Positions 19,285 to 27,912 of a stretch of 64,000 bases of DNA are shown here, piece by piece (position 1 is the stretch's first letter; the number at the start of each line of letters is the position of its first letter). Under the pieces are notes generated by a model. The model did no database searches. It saw only the letters and a list, made by a program, of their open reading frames with translations, and was not told the DNA's origin. A program made the position numbers and the translations under genes. The DNA comes from Pseudomonas taeanensis MS-3 (lineage in GTDB: Bacteria; Pseudomonadota; Gammaproteobacteria; Pseudomonadales; Pseudomonadaceae), in the NCBI RefSeq assembly GCF_000498575.2, contig NZ_AWSQ01000001.1, forward strand, positions 1,418,254-1,482,253, written 5' to 3'.

Positions 19285-20034
19285 TTAACGTGGCCGGCAG
19301 ACCCAGTGCAGGTAGCGACCGAGGCCGGCAAAGCTTGGATGGCGACGGTAGGCCAACTCCATTTCCAATAGGTCGATCAGCTCGGCCTTGAGCTGAAATT
19401 CCGGCGGCATGTAGTCGTGAAAAACCCGCACGCCACTCTGACTTTCGACCTGCCAATGGCCGTCGAGTTGCGCCGCCAGCTCGCGCGGGTCGAGCGGCCG
19501 CTGCGGCGTCAGGCTCTGCTTTTCGCCGGCGAACTCGGCTTTGCGCAGTTTGCGAAAGTGGCCCTTGAGCAGGTTGCGGTAGATCAGCGCGTCCTTGTTG
19601 TAAAAGGCCAGCGACAGCCAGCCCTCGGGCGCGGTGAGCTGATGCAGCACCGGCAGGATGCTGTGCGGCTCGGCCAGCCACTCCAGCACCGCGTGACAGA
19701 TCACCAGGTCATAGGGCTCGGTGAGCTGGCCGAGCAGGTCCTGCCAGGGCGCCTGGATAAAGGTCGCCGCTTGTCCTGCGGCGGCAAAGCGCTCGCGGGC
19801 GCCTGCCAGCATCGGCTCGGCCGGCTCGGCCAGGGTCACCTGGTGTCCGCGTTCGGCCAGCCACAAGGACATATGGCCGAGCCCGGCGCCGACATCCAGC
19901 ACCCGTAGCGGGCGATCCGGCAGGGCTTCGGCGAGGTCGGCCTGGAGCACCGCCAGGCGAATCGCGCCCTTGGCCCCGCCATAGATTTTCTCGGCGAAGC
20001 GGGTCGCTAGTTCATCGAAATGCCGATCGCTCAA
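19285..20034 (-). CDS. cmoM: tRNA 5-carboxymethoxyuridine methyltransferase CmoM
   Basis: A 249-residue SAM-dependent methyltransferase that in E. coli methylates cmo5U34 to mcmo5U34 in certain tRNAs. The SAM motif VLDVGAGLGHMSLWLA is near residue 45, followed by TLAEPAEPML and a conserved CHAVLEWL and LSLAFYNKDALIYRNLLKG region diagnostic of CmoM/SmtA. The TTG start at 20034 is supported by GGAGG five bases upstream. Confidence 0.88.
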   Translation of the reverse strand: MSDRHFDELATRFAEKIYGGAKGAIRLAVLQADLAEALPDRPLRVLDVGAGLGHMSLWLAERGHQVTLAEPAEPMLAGARERFAAAGQAATFIQAPWQDLLGQLTEPYDLVICHAVLEWLAEPHSILPVLHQLTAPEGWLSLAFYNKDALIYRNLLKGHFRKLRKAEFAGEKQSLTPQRPLDPRELAAQLDGHWQVESQSGVRVFHDYMPPEFQLKAELIDLLEMELAYRRHPSFAGLGRYLHWVCRPR

Positions 20035-20176
20035 GAAAGCCTCCAGTATCTGCTGCGCGACGCAATAGCGGCGTCAGGTCCTTGCTCGAACCTCGCCCTA
20101 CCGGTCTGTACTGCCTCGGTTCTCGCTGCGGTCCTTCCTGGCTCTCGAGCCGCTCGCGACGATTCTGCAAGCGTTC

Positions 20177-20482
20177 TCATTTGCTGAAACGCCGTTCGCT
20201 GTCGGCCAGCTTGGCCCGTACCGCCTGCTCCATGTCGATCCCCAGTTCGCTGCACATCAGCAGCAGGTAGAGCACGATGTCGCCGACCTCCTGACCGGCA
20301 TGCGCCAGTTGCTCGGGGGCGAGCTGGCGCGACTGGTCTTCGCTCAGCCACTGGAAGATTTCCACCAGCTCGGCCATCTCCACGCTGGCGGCCATGGCCA
20401 GATTCTTCGGGCTGTGAAATTGCCGCCAGTCGTTCTGGTCGCGGATGGCGTGCAGACGGGCGGTGAGTTCGGTGAGGTTCAT
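20177..20482 (-). CDS. MazG-like nucleotide pyrophosphohydrolase
   Basis: A 101-residue all-alpha NTP pyrophosphatase of the MazG/RS21-C6 type. The metal-binding ExxE...ExxD pattern is visible in EMAELVEIFQWL (near 35) and EVGDIVLYLLLM (near 65). Proteins of this group hydrolyse non-canonical or excess nucleoside triphosphates, often dCTP analogues; the substrate is not known here. AAGGAG precedes the ATG. Confidence 0.85.
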   Translation of the reverse strand: MNLTELTARLHAIRDQNDWRQFHSPKNLAMAASVEMAELVEIFQWLSEDQSRQLAPEQLAHAGQEVGDIVLYLLLMCSELGIDMEQAVRAKLADSERRFSK

Positions 20483-20585
20483 GGGCAGCTCCTTTCAGCC
20501 GCATAGCTTCGGCCGGAAGTCGCCCCCTTGCAAGCCAGCACAGCGACGATCCGCGCGGCATGCCGGCGAAACCCGCGGCGGACAG

Positions 20586-21440
20586 CTAGTCCAGCGCTCG
20601 CCAGCTGCCGGCCATGTGTGCCAGCTCGTCCTGACCGAGCAATTGAAACTGGCCGCTGGGCGCCTTGGCGCTGGCCAGCAAGCTGAGCGAGCTGGGCAGC
20701 AGCACCGGCTTCTGGAAGCGAACCTGTACCTGATAACCGGCGCTGGGCAGGCGCTCGCCCAGCTCGGCCAGGGCGCGACCCTTGTTCCACAAGCCGTGGG
20801 CGATGGCGCGGGGGAAGCCGAACAGCTTGGCGGTCACGCCGAACAGGTGGATCGGGTTGTAGTCGCCGGCGATTTTCGCGTAACGCCGGCCGATGTCGCT
20901 GGGCGCCTGCCAGTGGGCGATGGTGGTCAGCGGCAGTTCGCCCTGCTCCTCGCGTTTGGCCACTGGGCCATCGAGGTGCACGGCGCGGCAGAGGATGCGG
21001 CTGTCGCCTTCCCAGAGCAGACCGAGCTGGTCTTGCAGACGGGTGATCAGGCTAAACTGCGCGCCCTTTTCATGGGCCTGCAGGTTCTTCACCTGCACGC
21101 TGACCTCGAACGGTCCCAGGCCGCCCAGCGGGCGCAGCACGCGGATCTGATTTTCCAGGTGGACCAGGCCAAGCAGCGGAAAGGGGAAGCGCTGGTCGGT
21201 CAGCAACTGCAGTTGCAGGGCGAAGGCCAGCAGATGCGGGTAGGTCGGCGGCAGCAGGCCGTTGTCGGCGAAGCCGCAGATCTGCCGGTAACGCGCCAGG
21301 TGCTCGGGGTCGACGCTGATCTGGCAGCGCAGACCATGGCTCGGCAGGGTTTTGCCGGTGACGCCACGGCGGACCAGAGCGCGCGCGAACAGGCCGGGCA
21401 GGGCTGGCGGGGCGAGCAGGTCGTGCCAGTCGTGGGTCAT
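20586..21440 (-). CDS. MaoC-like (hot-dog) acyl dehydratase
   Basis: A 284-residue double hot-dog protein. The C-terminal half carries the hydratase-2 motif YAKIAGDYNPIHLF (near 195) followed by AIAHGLWNKG, with catalytic Asp and His. The partner genes are a FabG-like ketoreductase immediately upstream in the same direction and a FadI-like thiolase transcribed divergently. Together these provide dehydratase, reductase and thiolase activities for chain-length changes of acyl-CoA. AGAGGAG sits before the ATG at 21440. Confidence 0.85.
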   Translation of the reverse strand: MTHDWHDLLAPPALPGLFARALVRRGVTGKTLPSHGLRCQISVDPEHLARYRQICGFADNGLLPPTYPHLLAFALQLQLLTDQRFPFPLLGLVHLENQIRVLRPLGGLGPFEVSVQVKNLQAHEKGAQFSLITRLQDQLGLLWEGDSRILCRAVHLDGPVAKREEQGELPLTTIAHWQAPSDIGRRYAKIAGDYNPIHLFGVTAKLFGFPRAIAHGLWNKGRALAELGERLPSAGYQVQVRFQKPVLLPSSLSLLASAKAPSGQFQLLGQDELAHMAGSWRALD

Positions 21441-21502
21441 GGGTGAACTCCTCTGCGTGAACAAGCCGGGTGGGTGAGCGGCTGGGGCGGATGAGGGACG
21501 CA

Positions 21503-22855
21503 TCAGGCCCCCAGCAGGCTTTGTCCGCAGACTCGCAGCACTTGTCCGCTCAGCGCCCCGGAGCCGGGTTGGGCGAACCAGGCCACGGCTTCGGCGACGT
21601 CCTGGGGCAGGCCGCCCTGGCCCATGGAATTCATCCGCCTGCCGGCCTCGCGCAGGGTGAAGGGGATGGCGGCGGTCATCTGGGTTTCGATGAAGCCGGG
21701 CGCCACCGCGTTGATGCTGATGCCGCGCTTGCCCAGTGCCGGTGCCAAGGCCTGAGCCAGGCCGATCACCCCGGCCTTGCTGGTGGCGTAATTGCTCTGG
21801 CCGAGGTTGCCGGCGATGCCGCTGATCGAGGCGATCAACACCACGCGGCCGTTGTCCTGCAGGGTGCCGGCATCCAGCAGCGCCTGAGTCAGCAGTTGCG
21901 GGGCCTTGAGGTTGACGTCGATCACCGAGTTCCAGAAGCCCTCGCTCATCTTCGCCAGGGTCTTGTCGCGGGTGATGCCGGCGTTATGCACGACGATGTC
22001 CACGCCATCGGCCAAGGCCGCGACCAGTTGTGCGGGCGCATCCTCGGCGCAGATGTCCAGCGCCACGCTGCGCCCACCCAGGCGTGCGGACAGCGCATCG
22101 AGGGCATCCTTGACCGCCGGCACGTCCAGCAGCACGACCTCGGCGCCGTCGCGTGCCAGGGTCTCGGCAATCGCCGCGCCGATGCCGCGCGAGGCGCCGG
22201 TGACCAGGGCCTTCTTGCCGGCCAGTGGGCGGGTCCAGTCCGTGACCTGTTCGCCGCAGCGCTCGAGGCGTACGACCTGGCCGGACACGTAGGCACTCTT
22301 GGGCGAGAGGAAGAAACGCAGTGCACCTTCCAGTTGATCCTCGGCGCCCTTGCCGACATAGATCAGCTGGACGCCGCCGCGGCGGATCTCCTTGCCCAGC
22401 GAGCGGCTGAAGCCTTCCAGCGAGCGCTGCACGCTGGCCGCTATCGGGTCTTTCAACGACTCCGGGGCGCGTCCCAGCAGTACTACGCGCGGGCAATTGG
22501 CCAGGCCCTTGAAGGTCGGCTGGAAGAAGTCACGCAGCTCGATCAGTTGCTCGAAACGAGTCAGGCCGCTGGCATCGAACACCAACGCCTTTAGCTTGGG
22601 CCCGTGCTCGGCGGTCCAGCGCGGCAGCGCGTGCTGGCCTTCGTGGGCGGCGTACAGCGCATCGGTGAGTTTATGGGCGAAGGGTACTACGGCCTGGCCC
22701 AAAGCGCCCTCGCCACCGAGCAGCAGGGCGCCGTCGACCGGTCGCGTGCGCCCACCGCGCCAGCGCTCCAGGGGCAGGGGCGCGGGCAGACCGAGGGTTT
22801 TGACCAGGCGCTGGCCGGCCGAGGAGTTGGCGAAGGCGAGATAACGATCGGACAT
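21503..22855 (-). CDS. High-molecular-weight FabG-like 3-oxoacyl reductase
   Basis: A 450-residue short-chain dehydrogenase of the long FabG4 type. The first ~205 residues form an extra, degenerate Rossmann-like domain. The SDR domain has the cofactor loop VTGASRGIGAAIAE near 222, NAG near 303 and the catalytic Tyr and Lys in YATSKAG near 367. It probably reduces 3-oxoacyl-CoA or -ACP. It lies 62 bases upstream of the MaoC-like gene, likely as an operon. Confidence 0.87.
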   Translation of the reverse strand: MSDRYLAFANSSAGQRLVKTLGLPAPLPLERWRGGRTRPVDGALLLGGEGALGQAVVPFAHKLTDALYAAHEGQHALPRWTAEHGPKLKALVFDASGLTRFEQLIELRDFFQPTFKGLANCPRVVLLGRAPESLKDPIAASVQRSLEGFSRSLGKEIRRGGVQLIYVGKGAEDQLEGALRFFLSPKSAYVSGQVVRLERCGEQVTDWTRPLAGKKALVTGASRGIGAAIAETLARDGAEVVLLDVPAVKDALDALSARLGGRSVALDICAEDAPAQLVAALADGVDIVVHNAGITRDKTLAKMSEGFWNSVIDVNLKAPQLLTQALLDAGTLQDNGRVVLIASISGIAGNLGQSNYATSKAGVIGLAQALAPALGKRGISINAVAPGFIETQMTAAIPFTLREAGRRMNSMGQGGLPQDVAEAVAWFAQPGSGALSGQVLRVCGQSLLGA

Positions 22856-22905
22856 GGAACGGGCTCCAGGTTGCTGACTCCAAGAGTGGACCACAAGACT
22901 CGCCT

Positions 22906-22940
22906 GCAGGTTGCAGGTTGCAGGTTGCAGGTTGCAGGCT
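22906..22940. repeat. 7-bp tandem repeat
   Basis: Four exact units of GCAGGTT followed by a fifth, GCAGGCT, lie in the divergent promoter region between the FabG-like gene and the thiolase gene. Such short repeats can change length by slippage. Confidence 0.85.
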
Positions 22941-23145
22941 CGGCTGGCTGGCGAGCCGGCCCTGTGGGTTATAGGCGCTAGTGGCCGCTACGGCCAGTGG
23001 CGTCGCTCAAGTTCGGGTGGCCAAGTTCGGGCGGCCTAAGGTCCGAAGAATTGAGTTTCGATGATCCAGGTTCCGAGCCAGGGCGTCGCCATTGTTCATT
23101 GAGCTAGCCTTGGGGCTAGCCCATTCATTTCGCAAGGAGTCCAGC

Positions 23146-24423
23146 ATGACCCAGCTGCGTCGGGTCGCCATCGTCGGCGGCAACCGTATTCCCTTCGCCC
23201 GCTCTAATGCGGCCTATGCCACGGCCAGCAATCAGGAGATGTTGACCAGTGCCCTGGAAGGCCTGATCGAACGCTTCAACCTGCATGGCGAACGCATGGG
23301 CGAGGTGGTCGCCGGTGCGGTCATCAAGCACTCGCGGGACTTCAACCTGACCCGCGAATGCGTGCTCGGTTCGCGTCTGGCGGCGCAAACCCCGGCCTAT
23401 GACCTGCAGCAGGCGTGCGGTACCGGCCTGGAAGCGGCCTTGCTGGTGGCCAACAAGATCGCCCTCGGGCAGATCGAGTGCGGCATCGCCGGCGGGGTGG
23501 ACACCACCTCCGACGCGCCGATCGGGGTCAGCGAAGGGTTGCGGCAGGTTCTCCTGGAGGCCAATCGCGGCAAGACCACCGGCGACAAGCTGAAGACCCT
23601 GCTCAAGTTGCGCCCGCGCCACCTGGTACCGTCGCTGCCGCGCAACAGCGAACCGCGCACCGGGTTGTCGATGGGCGAGCACTGCGAGCTGATGGCGCAA
23701 ACCTGGGCCATCCCGCGTGACGAGCAGGACCTGCTGGCCGTCGCCAGCCACCAGAAGCTGGCTGCGGCCTATGCCGAAGGCTGGCACAGCGACCTGATCT
23801 CCCCCTTCAACGGCCTGACCCGCGACCAGAACCTGCGCCCGGACATCGATCTCGACAAACTGGCCAGCCTCAAGCCGGTGTTCGAGCGTGGTCCGCGCGG
23901 CACCCTGACCGCGGCCAACTCCACCCCGCTGACCGATGGCGCCTCGCTGGTGCTGCTGGCCAGCGAAGACTGGGCCAAGGCCCGTGGCCTGCCGATTCTC
24001 GCTTACCTCAGGGATGGCGAAGCGGCGGCGGTGGATTTCGTCGACGGCGCCGAGGGCCTGCTGATGGCGCCGGTCTATGCCATGCCGCGCCTGCTGGCGC
24101 GCAACAACCTGAGCCTGCAGGACTTCGACTACTACGAGATCCACGAAGCCTTTGCCGCGCAGGTGCTCTGCACCCTCAAGGCCTGGGAGGATGCCGAGTA
24201 CTGCAAGACCCGTCTGGGCCTGAGCCAACCGCTGGGCGCCATCGATCGGAGCAAGATGAACGTCAAGGGCAGCTCGCTGGCCGCCGGTCACCCTTTCGCC
24301 GCCACCGGTGGGCGCATCGTCGCCAACCTGGCCAAGCTGCTTGCGGTGGCGGGAGAGGGGCGCGGGCTGATCTCGATCTGCGCGGCTGGCGGTCAGGGGG
24401 TGACCGCCATTCTGGAAAAATAA
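23146..24423 (+). CDS. FadI-like acetyl-CoA C-acetyltransferase
   Basis: A 425-residue thiolase. Catalytic residues are Cys91 (QQACGTGLEAA), His in EIHEAFAAQ (near 342), His382 (AAGHPFAATGG) and Cys412 (CAAGGQG). The overall form matches the FadI group, which works on long or medium acyl chains. AAGGAG precedes the ATG at 23146. The divergent FabG-like and MaoC-like genes suggest a shared acyl-CoA pathway. Confidence 0.88.
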   Translation: MTQLRRVAIVGGNRIPFARSNAAYATASNQEMLTSALEGLIERFNLHGERMGEVVAGAVIKHSRDFNLTRECVLGSRLAAQTPAYDLQQACGTGLEAALLVANKIALGQIECGIAGGVDTTSDAPIGVSEGLRQVLLEANRGKTTGDKLKTLLKLRPRHLVPSLPRNSEPRTGLSMGEHCELMAQTWAIPRDEQDLLAVASHQKLAAAYAEGWHSDLISPFNGLTRDQNLRPDIDLDKLASLKPVFERGPRGTLTAANSTPLTDGASLVLLASEDWAKARGLPILAYLRDGEAAAVDFVDGAEGLLMAPVYAMPRLLARNNLSLQDFDYYEIHEAFAAQVLCTLKAWEDAEYCKTRLGLSQPLGAIDRSKMNVKGSSLAAGHPFAATGGRIVANLAKLLAVAGEGRGLISICAAGGQGVTAILEK

Positions 24424-24512
24424 CGCCTTGCTTGGCTTACAGGCGGGGCGACACCCCGTGCAGTCGCGCCTGCTGGCCCGTTTGGCCGCGAGCCGCAGGA
24501 TTCGTCGCGGGT

Positions 24513-25529
24513 CTACTGCTGCTGCCAGGCGTACCAGCGCTTGGCGATGGCCTCGCCGTGCTTGCCCCAGTATTTGAAGTCCAGGGTCACCTGGCCGTCG
24601 GTGTGAGCGCTGGGCAGGTTGTCTGCCAGGACCGCGGGCACCAACGCCGCGCTCTCGAGATTGACCGGCGCGTAGCCGGTGAGGATGGCCAGGTCGGCCT
24701 GGGCCTTGGGGCTGCTGGCAAAGCCGAGGAACCGCTTGGCCGCATCGGCGTTCTTGGCCCCGCGCGGGATCACCAGAAAATCACCGGTCACCAGATTCTG
24801 CCGCCAACTGATGCCCACCGGCGCGCCACTCTGCTGCAGGGCGTTGACCCGGCCGTTCCAGAACATCCCCAGGCTGATTTCGCCTGAGCTCAGCAGGCGC
24901 TGGGACTCGTCACCGCTGTCCCACCAGACGATATCGGCTTTGATGCTGTCGAGTTTGCCGAAGGCGCGGTCGAGGTCCAGCGGGTACAACTGCTCTGGAG
25001 CAACCCCGTCGGCGAGCAACGCCATCTCCAGCACCCCGGGGCTTGGCCACTTGTAGAGTGAGCGCTTGCCGGGGTAGTTCTGGGTGTCGAACAAGGCGCT
25101 CCAGCCGGCCGTGGGCTGCTGCACACTGTCGCTGTTGTAACCCAGCACGAAGGAGAAGTAGAAGGAGCCGACGGCGTAAAGGGTGACGAAGCGCGGGTCG
25201 ATGCTGCGCTGGGCGATCTGCTTGAAGTCCATCGGTTCGAGCAGGCCTTCACGCCCGGCGCGCAAGGCGAAGTCCGGTTCGACGTCGACCACATCCCAGG
25301 TGACGTTGCCGCTCTCGACCATGGCCTTGAAGGCGGCATAGTCGGTTGGACCGGCCTGTTTGACGGTGATCCCAGTGGCTTGGCTGAACGGGTCCGTCCA
25401 GGCCCGCTGCTGGGCCGCCTGGGTGGAGCCGCCCCAGCTGACGAACGTCAGGCTTTCTTGGGCATTTGCAGCGTGCGTGCCCAGGCACAAACAGCCCAGC
25501 AGGGCGACAACCGACCGTGCGAAAAACAT
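24513..25529 (-). CDS. Orphan PotD-type periplasmic binding protein
   Basis: A 338-residue exported binding protein of the spermidine/putrescine (extracellular solute-binding 1/6) type. The signal peptide ends ANAQ near residue 24 and the mature protein starts SLTFVSWGGSTQ. It is a close paralogue of the binding protein at 36251-37276: shared stretches include FVSWGGSTQ, MVESGNV, GSFYFSFVLGYN, LYKWPSPGVLE and FWNGRV. No permease or ATPase gene is next to it, so it probably feeds the permeases encoded at 33-36 kb. Two GGTATACC operators lie in its promoter region, tying it to the GntR regulon. AGGGG precedes the ATG at 25529. Confidence 0.87.
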   Translation of the reverse strand: MFFARSVVALLGCLCLGTHAANAQESLTFVSWGGSTQAAQQRAWTDPFSQATGITVKQAGPTDYAAFKAMVESGNVTWDVVDVEPDFALRAGREGLLEPMDFKQIAQRSIDPRFVTLYAVGSFYFSFVLGYNSDSVQQPTAGWSALFDTQNYPGKRSLYKWPSPGVLEMALLADGVAPEQLYPLDLDRAFGKLDSIKADIVWWDSGDESQRLLSSGEISLGMFWNGRVNALQQSGAPVGISWRQNLVTGDFLVIPRGAKNADAAKRFLGFASSPKAQADLAILTGYAPVNLESAALVPAVLADNLPSAHTDGQVTLDFKYWGKHGEAIAKRWYAWQQQ

Positions 25530-25590
25530 AACCAACCCCTTGCTTGTTCTTGTATGAGCGTCCAGTGGTTCAGCGCGACTCGTTATCGGT

Positions 25591-25606
25591 ATTCGGTATA
25601 CCTGAT
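25591..25606. promoter_or_regulatory. GntR-type operator, site 1
   Basis: ATTCGGTATACCTGAT with the GGTATACC core at 25595-25602, about 70 bases upstream of the orphan binding-protein gene. Confidence 0.65.
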
Positions 25607-25614
25607 TAGTCGTG

Positions 25615-25630
25615 CGCCGGTATACCAAGA
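25615..25630. promoter_or_regulatory. GntR-type operator, site 2
   Basis: Core GGTATACC at 25619-25626, centred exactly 24 bases from site 1. The spacing would place two dimers near the same face of the DNA. Confidence 0.65.
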
Positions 25631-25802
25631 TGTCTGTGCTCGTGCATAGGCTCACCGTTCATTTTTGCTGTCGAGTTATAAGTATTTCGCGGGTGCCGTA
25701 GCTGGCGTAGGGGCTGAACGCAAAAAGCCAGATCATCACTGAGCTGGCGTCTCTTAATGCATGCGTAGCTGGACATTGAACGGTGTGATTTACGCAGACC
25801 CG

Positions 25803-25837
25803 GCCCAGCCCCTCTTCTTGCAAAAGAAGGGCTGGGC
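25803..25837. terminator. Hairpin downstream of NCS1 permease gene
   Basis: GCCCAGCCC (25803-25811) pairs with GGGCTGGGC (25829-25837), extended by CTTCTT/AAGAAG inside. It lies ~30 bases after the NCS1 stop. There is no clear T-run, so the terminator role is uncertain. Confidence 0.5.
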
Positions 25838-25867
25838 GAATGGTGAGGGTGGAGTCCCTGACCCTGC

Positions 25868-27232
25868 TTAGGAGGACAACTCCTGTTCGAGTTTCACCAC
25901 TGAGCTGCGCTTCATCGCGAAGTAATAGGTCAGGCCAGGAACCAGCAGGCCGATGATCCAAGCCAGGTCGATGCCATCCAGGGCATTGGCGATGGGGCCG
26001 ACATAGAGGGTCGTATTCATAAACGGCACTTCCAGCAGGATGGCCAATATAAAGCTGCCGCAGGCGACCAGGTTTACCCGTCCATAGCGACCGTTCAGGT
26101 CGAAAATGTCTGGCACGCAGTAGTTGCCTTTCCTCACCAGGTAGTAGTCCACCAGGTTGATGGCAGTCCAGGGAATGAGGAAGTAGCTCATGAAGAAGAT
26201 GAAGTTGAGGAAGTAGTCGATGAAGTTATCTTGGCTGATGGTGCACAGAGCTGTGGCGATGACGCTGATGAGGAACATGAACACGCCCCGCACGGTGGGC
26301 GTCACGCGCAAGCGCGAGAAGGGTTCGATCACCGTGACAGTCGACATGAAGGCGCCGTAGAGATTGAACACATTGATCGCCACCTGGCCGTAGACGATGA
26401 AGATGAACAACAGCACCGCAGCAGGCCCGAATAGCTGCGCCAGATGGCTACCGACATTGTCGGAGAAACCGCCGATGGCCACGCTGAGGACTGCGCCGAG
26501 GATCATCATCCAGGCCCCACCTGCCACGGTACCGGCGTAGCTGTACCAGAACACCTGAGACGTTGGCGTCGAAGTCGGCAGGTAGCGCGAGTAGTCCGCT
26601 ACATAAGGTGCATAGGAGAGCTGCCAGGTGACGGCGATGCTCACTGCCACGAGGAATTTCGCTAGCGAGAAACCGGCCGGTGACCATTGCTCGGCGGGGA
26701 TCGGCAGGCCGAGGGCGAGCGCCGAGGCGATCAGAAATACCAGGATGGAAAGGAACGACAGCACCTTTTGCAGGCGGTGAATCAGCCGGTAGCCGTAGAG
26801 CGCAACGACGAAGCACAACGCACCGATCAGGTAGATGTTGCCATTACCGTCCAGCGGGCTGACCGATTCGATGGCCTGGGCGGCCAGCAAGGTATTACTG
26901 ACGAAGAAGCCCAGGTAGATGAGCATCACGAACAGCAATGGCAGCACTGCGCCGATCACGCCGAACTGGGCACGGCTCTGGATCATCTGCGGAATTCCCA
27001 GCTTGGGCCCTTGTGCAGAGTGGGAGGCCATGAAGATGGCGCCGATCAGGGAGCCGAGGATGATCGCTACGGCGCTCCAAAACAGGTTCAGACCGATGGC
27101 CACGGGCAACACGCCGGAGGCTATGGTGGTGATATTCATGTTGGCGCCGAACCAGATGTAGAACAACGAGCCGGGCTTGCCATAGCGCTCGTTTTCGGGA
27201 ATGAAATCGATGCTGCGTTTTTCGACATTCAT
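25868..27232 (-). CDS. NCS1-family nucleobase/heterocycle:cation symporter
   Basis: A 454-residue membrane protein with about twelve hydrophobic segments, matching the cytosine/purine/allantoin/thiamine (NCS1, CodB-like) permeases. Family features include the N-terminal FYIWFGANMNITTIASG and SYAPYVADYSRYLP near 205. The ATG at 27232 is preferred over a GTG nine bases earlier because AGGAG has correct spacing only for the ATG. The gene follows the isochorismatase-family gene with almost no gap, so an imported ring compound or its amide product is the likely substrate. Exact substrate unknown. Confidence 0.87.
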   Translation of the reverse strand: MNVEKRSIDFIPENERYGKPGSLFYIWFGANMNITTIASGVLPVAIGLNLFWSAVAIILGSLIGAIFMASHSAQGPKLGIPQMIQSRAQFGVIGAVLPLLFVMLIYLGFFVSNTLLAAQAIESVSPLDGNGNIYLIGALCFVVALYGYRLIHRLQKVLSFLSILVFLIASALALGLPIPAEQWSPAGFSLAKFLVAVSIAVTWQLSYAPYVADYSRYLPTSTPTSQVFWYSYAGTVAGGAWMMILGAVLSVAIGGFSDNVGSHLAQLFGPAAVLLFIFIVYGQVAINVFNLYGAFMSTVTVIEPFSRLRVTPTVRGVFMFLISVIATALCTISQDNFIDYFLNFIFFMSYFLIPWTAINLVDYYLVRKGNYCVPDIFDLNGRYGRVNLVACGSFILAILLEVPFMNTTLYVGPIANALDGIDLAWIIGLLVPGLTYYFAMKRSSVVKLEQELSS

Positions 27233-27237
27233 GATGG

Positions 27238-27912
27238 TCACTCCTGTGGCTCAAGGCTGGCTTCGAGGCGGGCGATGGCCTGCGCAAGCATGTCGGTTTG
27301 ATGGGCGAAGAGGTCTGGAACGGTTGGCTTGCAGGAGCAGAACGCTTCCCCACGCAAGGCGCGCAGGTATTGCTGGCAACTGAACAGTTCGATGGCGTAG
27401 ACCCAGTTGGCCATGATCAGCAGTGAGGAGTAGTGCGCCGCACTCGTGGTGGAGGTGCAGGCATCGACGATCAGGTCGACCCGATAACCGAGGGCAAAGG
27501 CATCGAGCACCGTGGAAAGTACGCAGACGTCGGTGAGCACACCGGAGACCATTAGTCGGTCAACCCCGAGCTGCTTTAGCTGTGCATCTAGTTCGGTGGC
27601 GTGAAAGGCGCTGTAGCGGGGTTTGTCGATCAGGCGGTCGCCAGCTTGAGGCGCCAGGCGCGGGAGGATTTCAACCTGACGGGTGCCGGCGCAATAGCTG
27701 GCCGGGCGTCCGCTGCTGTTCAGCGGCTCGCCGGGCGGTAAGTTGGAGGCGTCGGCGTTGTTGACGTGCCGTGTGTAGATCAGCGGAATGCCGGCGGCGC
27801 GCGCAGCAGCGATCAGCGCGGCGCTGTTGTCGATCACGGTCTCGACGTTGTGCAGGGGAAAGCCATCCTCCTGCTGCATGTCGATGATCAGGTAAGCGAT
27901 ATTAGTTCGCAT
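27238..27912 (-). CDS. Isochorismatase-family cysteine amidohydrolase
   Basis: A 224-residue hydrolase of the isochorismatase-like fold. The Asp-Lys-Cys triad is visible: Asp11 in LIIDMQ, Lys97 in IDKPRYSAF and Cys130 in VLTDVCVLSTV. Relatives include ureidoacrylate hydrolase RutB, maleamate hydrolase NicF, nicotinamidase and N-carbamoylsarcosine hydrolase, all of which split amide bonds. The next gene is an NCS1 permease. Within the monooxygenase regulon an amide-cleaving step after ring opening is the natural role. The ATG at 27912 is chosen over an in-frame TTG six bases upstream. Confidence 0.87.
   Translation of the reverse strand: MRTNIAYLIIDMQQEDGFPLHNVETVIDNSAALIAAARAAGIPLIYTRHVNNADASNLPPGEPLNSSGRPASYCAGTRQVEILPRLAPQAGDRLIDKPRYSAFHATELDAQLKQLGVDRLMVSGVLTDVCVLSTVLDAFALGYRVDLIVDACTSTTSAAHYSSLLIMANWVYAIELFSCQQYLRALRGEAFCSCKPTVPDLFAHQTDMLAQAIARLEASLEPQE

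Larger units (their letters stand above)
25530..25867. other. Intergenic region between NCS1 permease and orphan binding protein
   Basis: This ~340-base gap holds two GGTATACC operator sites near 25.6 kb and a hairpin near 25.8 kb. No convincing gene was found. Confidence 0.6.

Noticed and set aside
22906..22940. CRISPR-like array
   Set aside because: The units are only seven bases with no spacers, so this is a simple tandem repeat. No cas genes are present.
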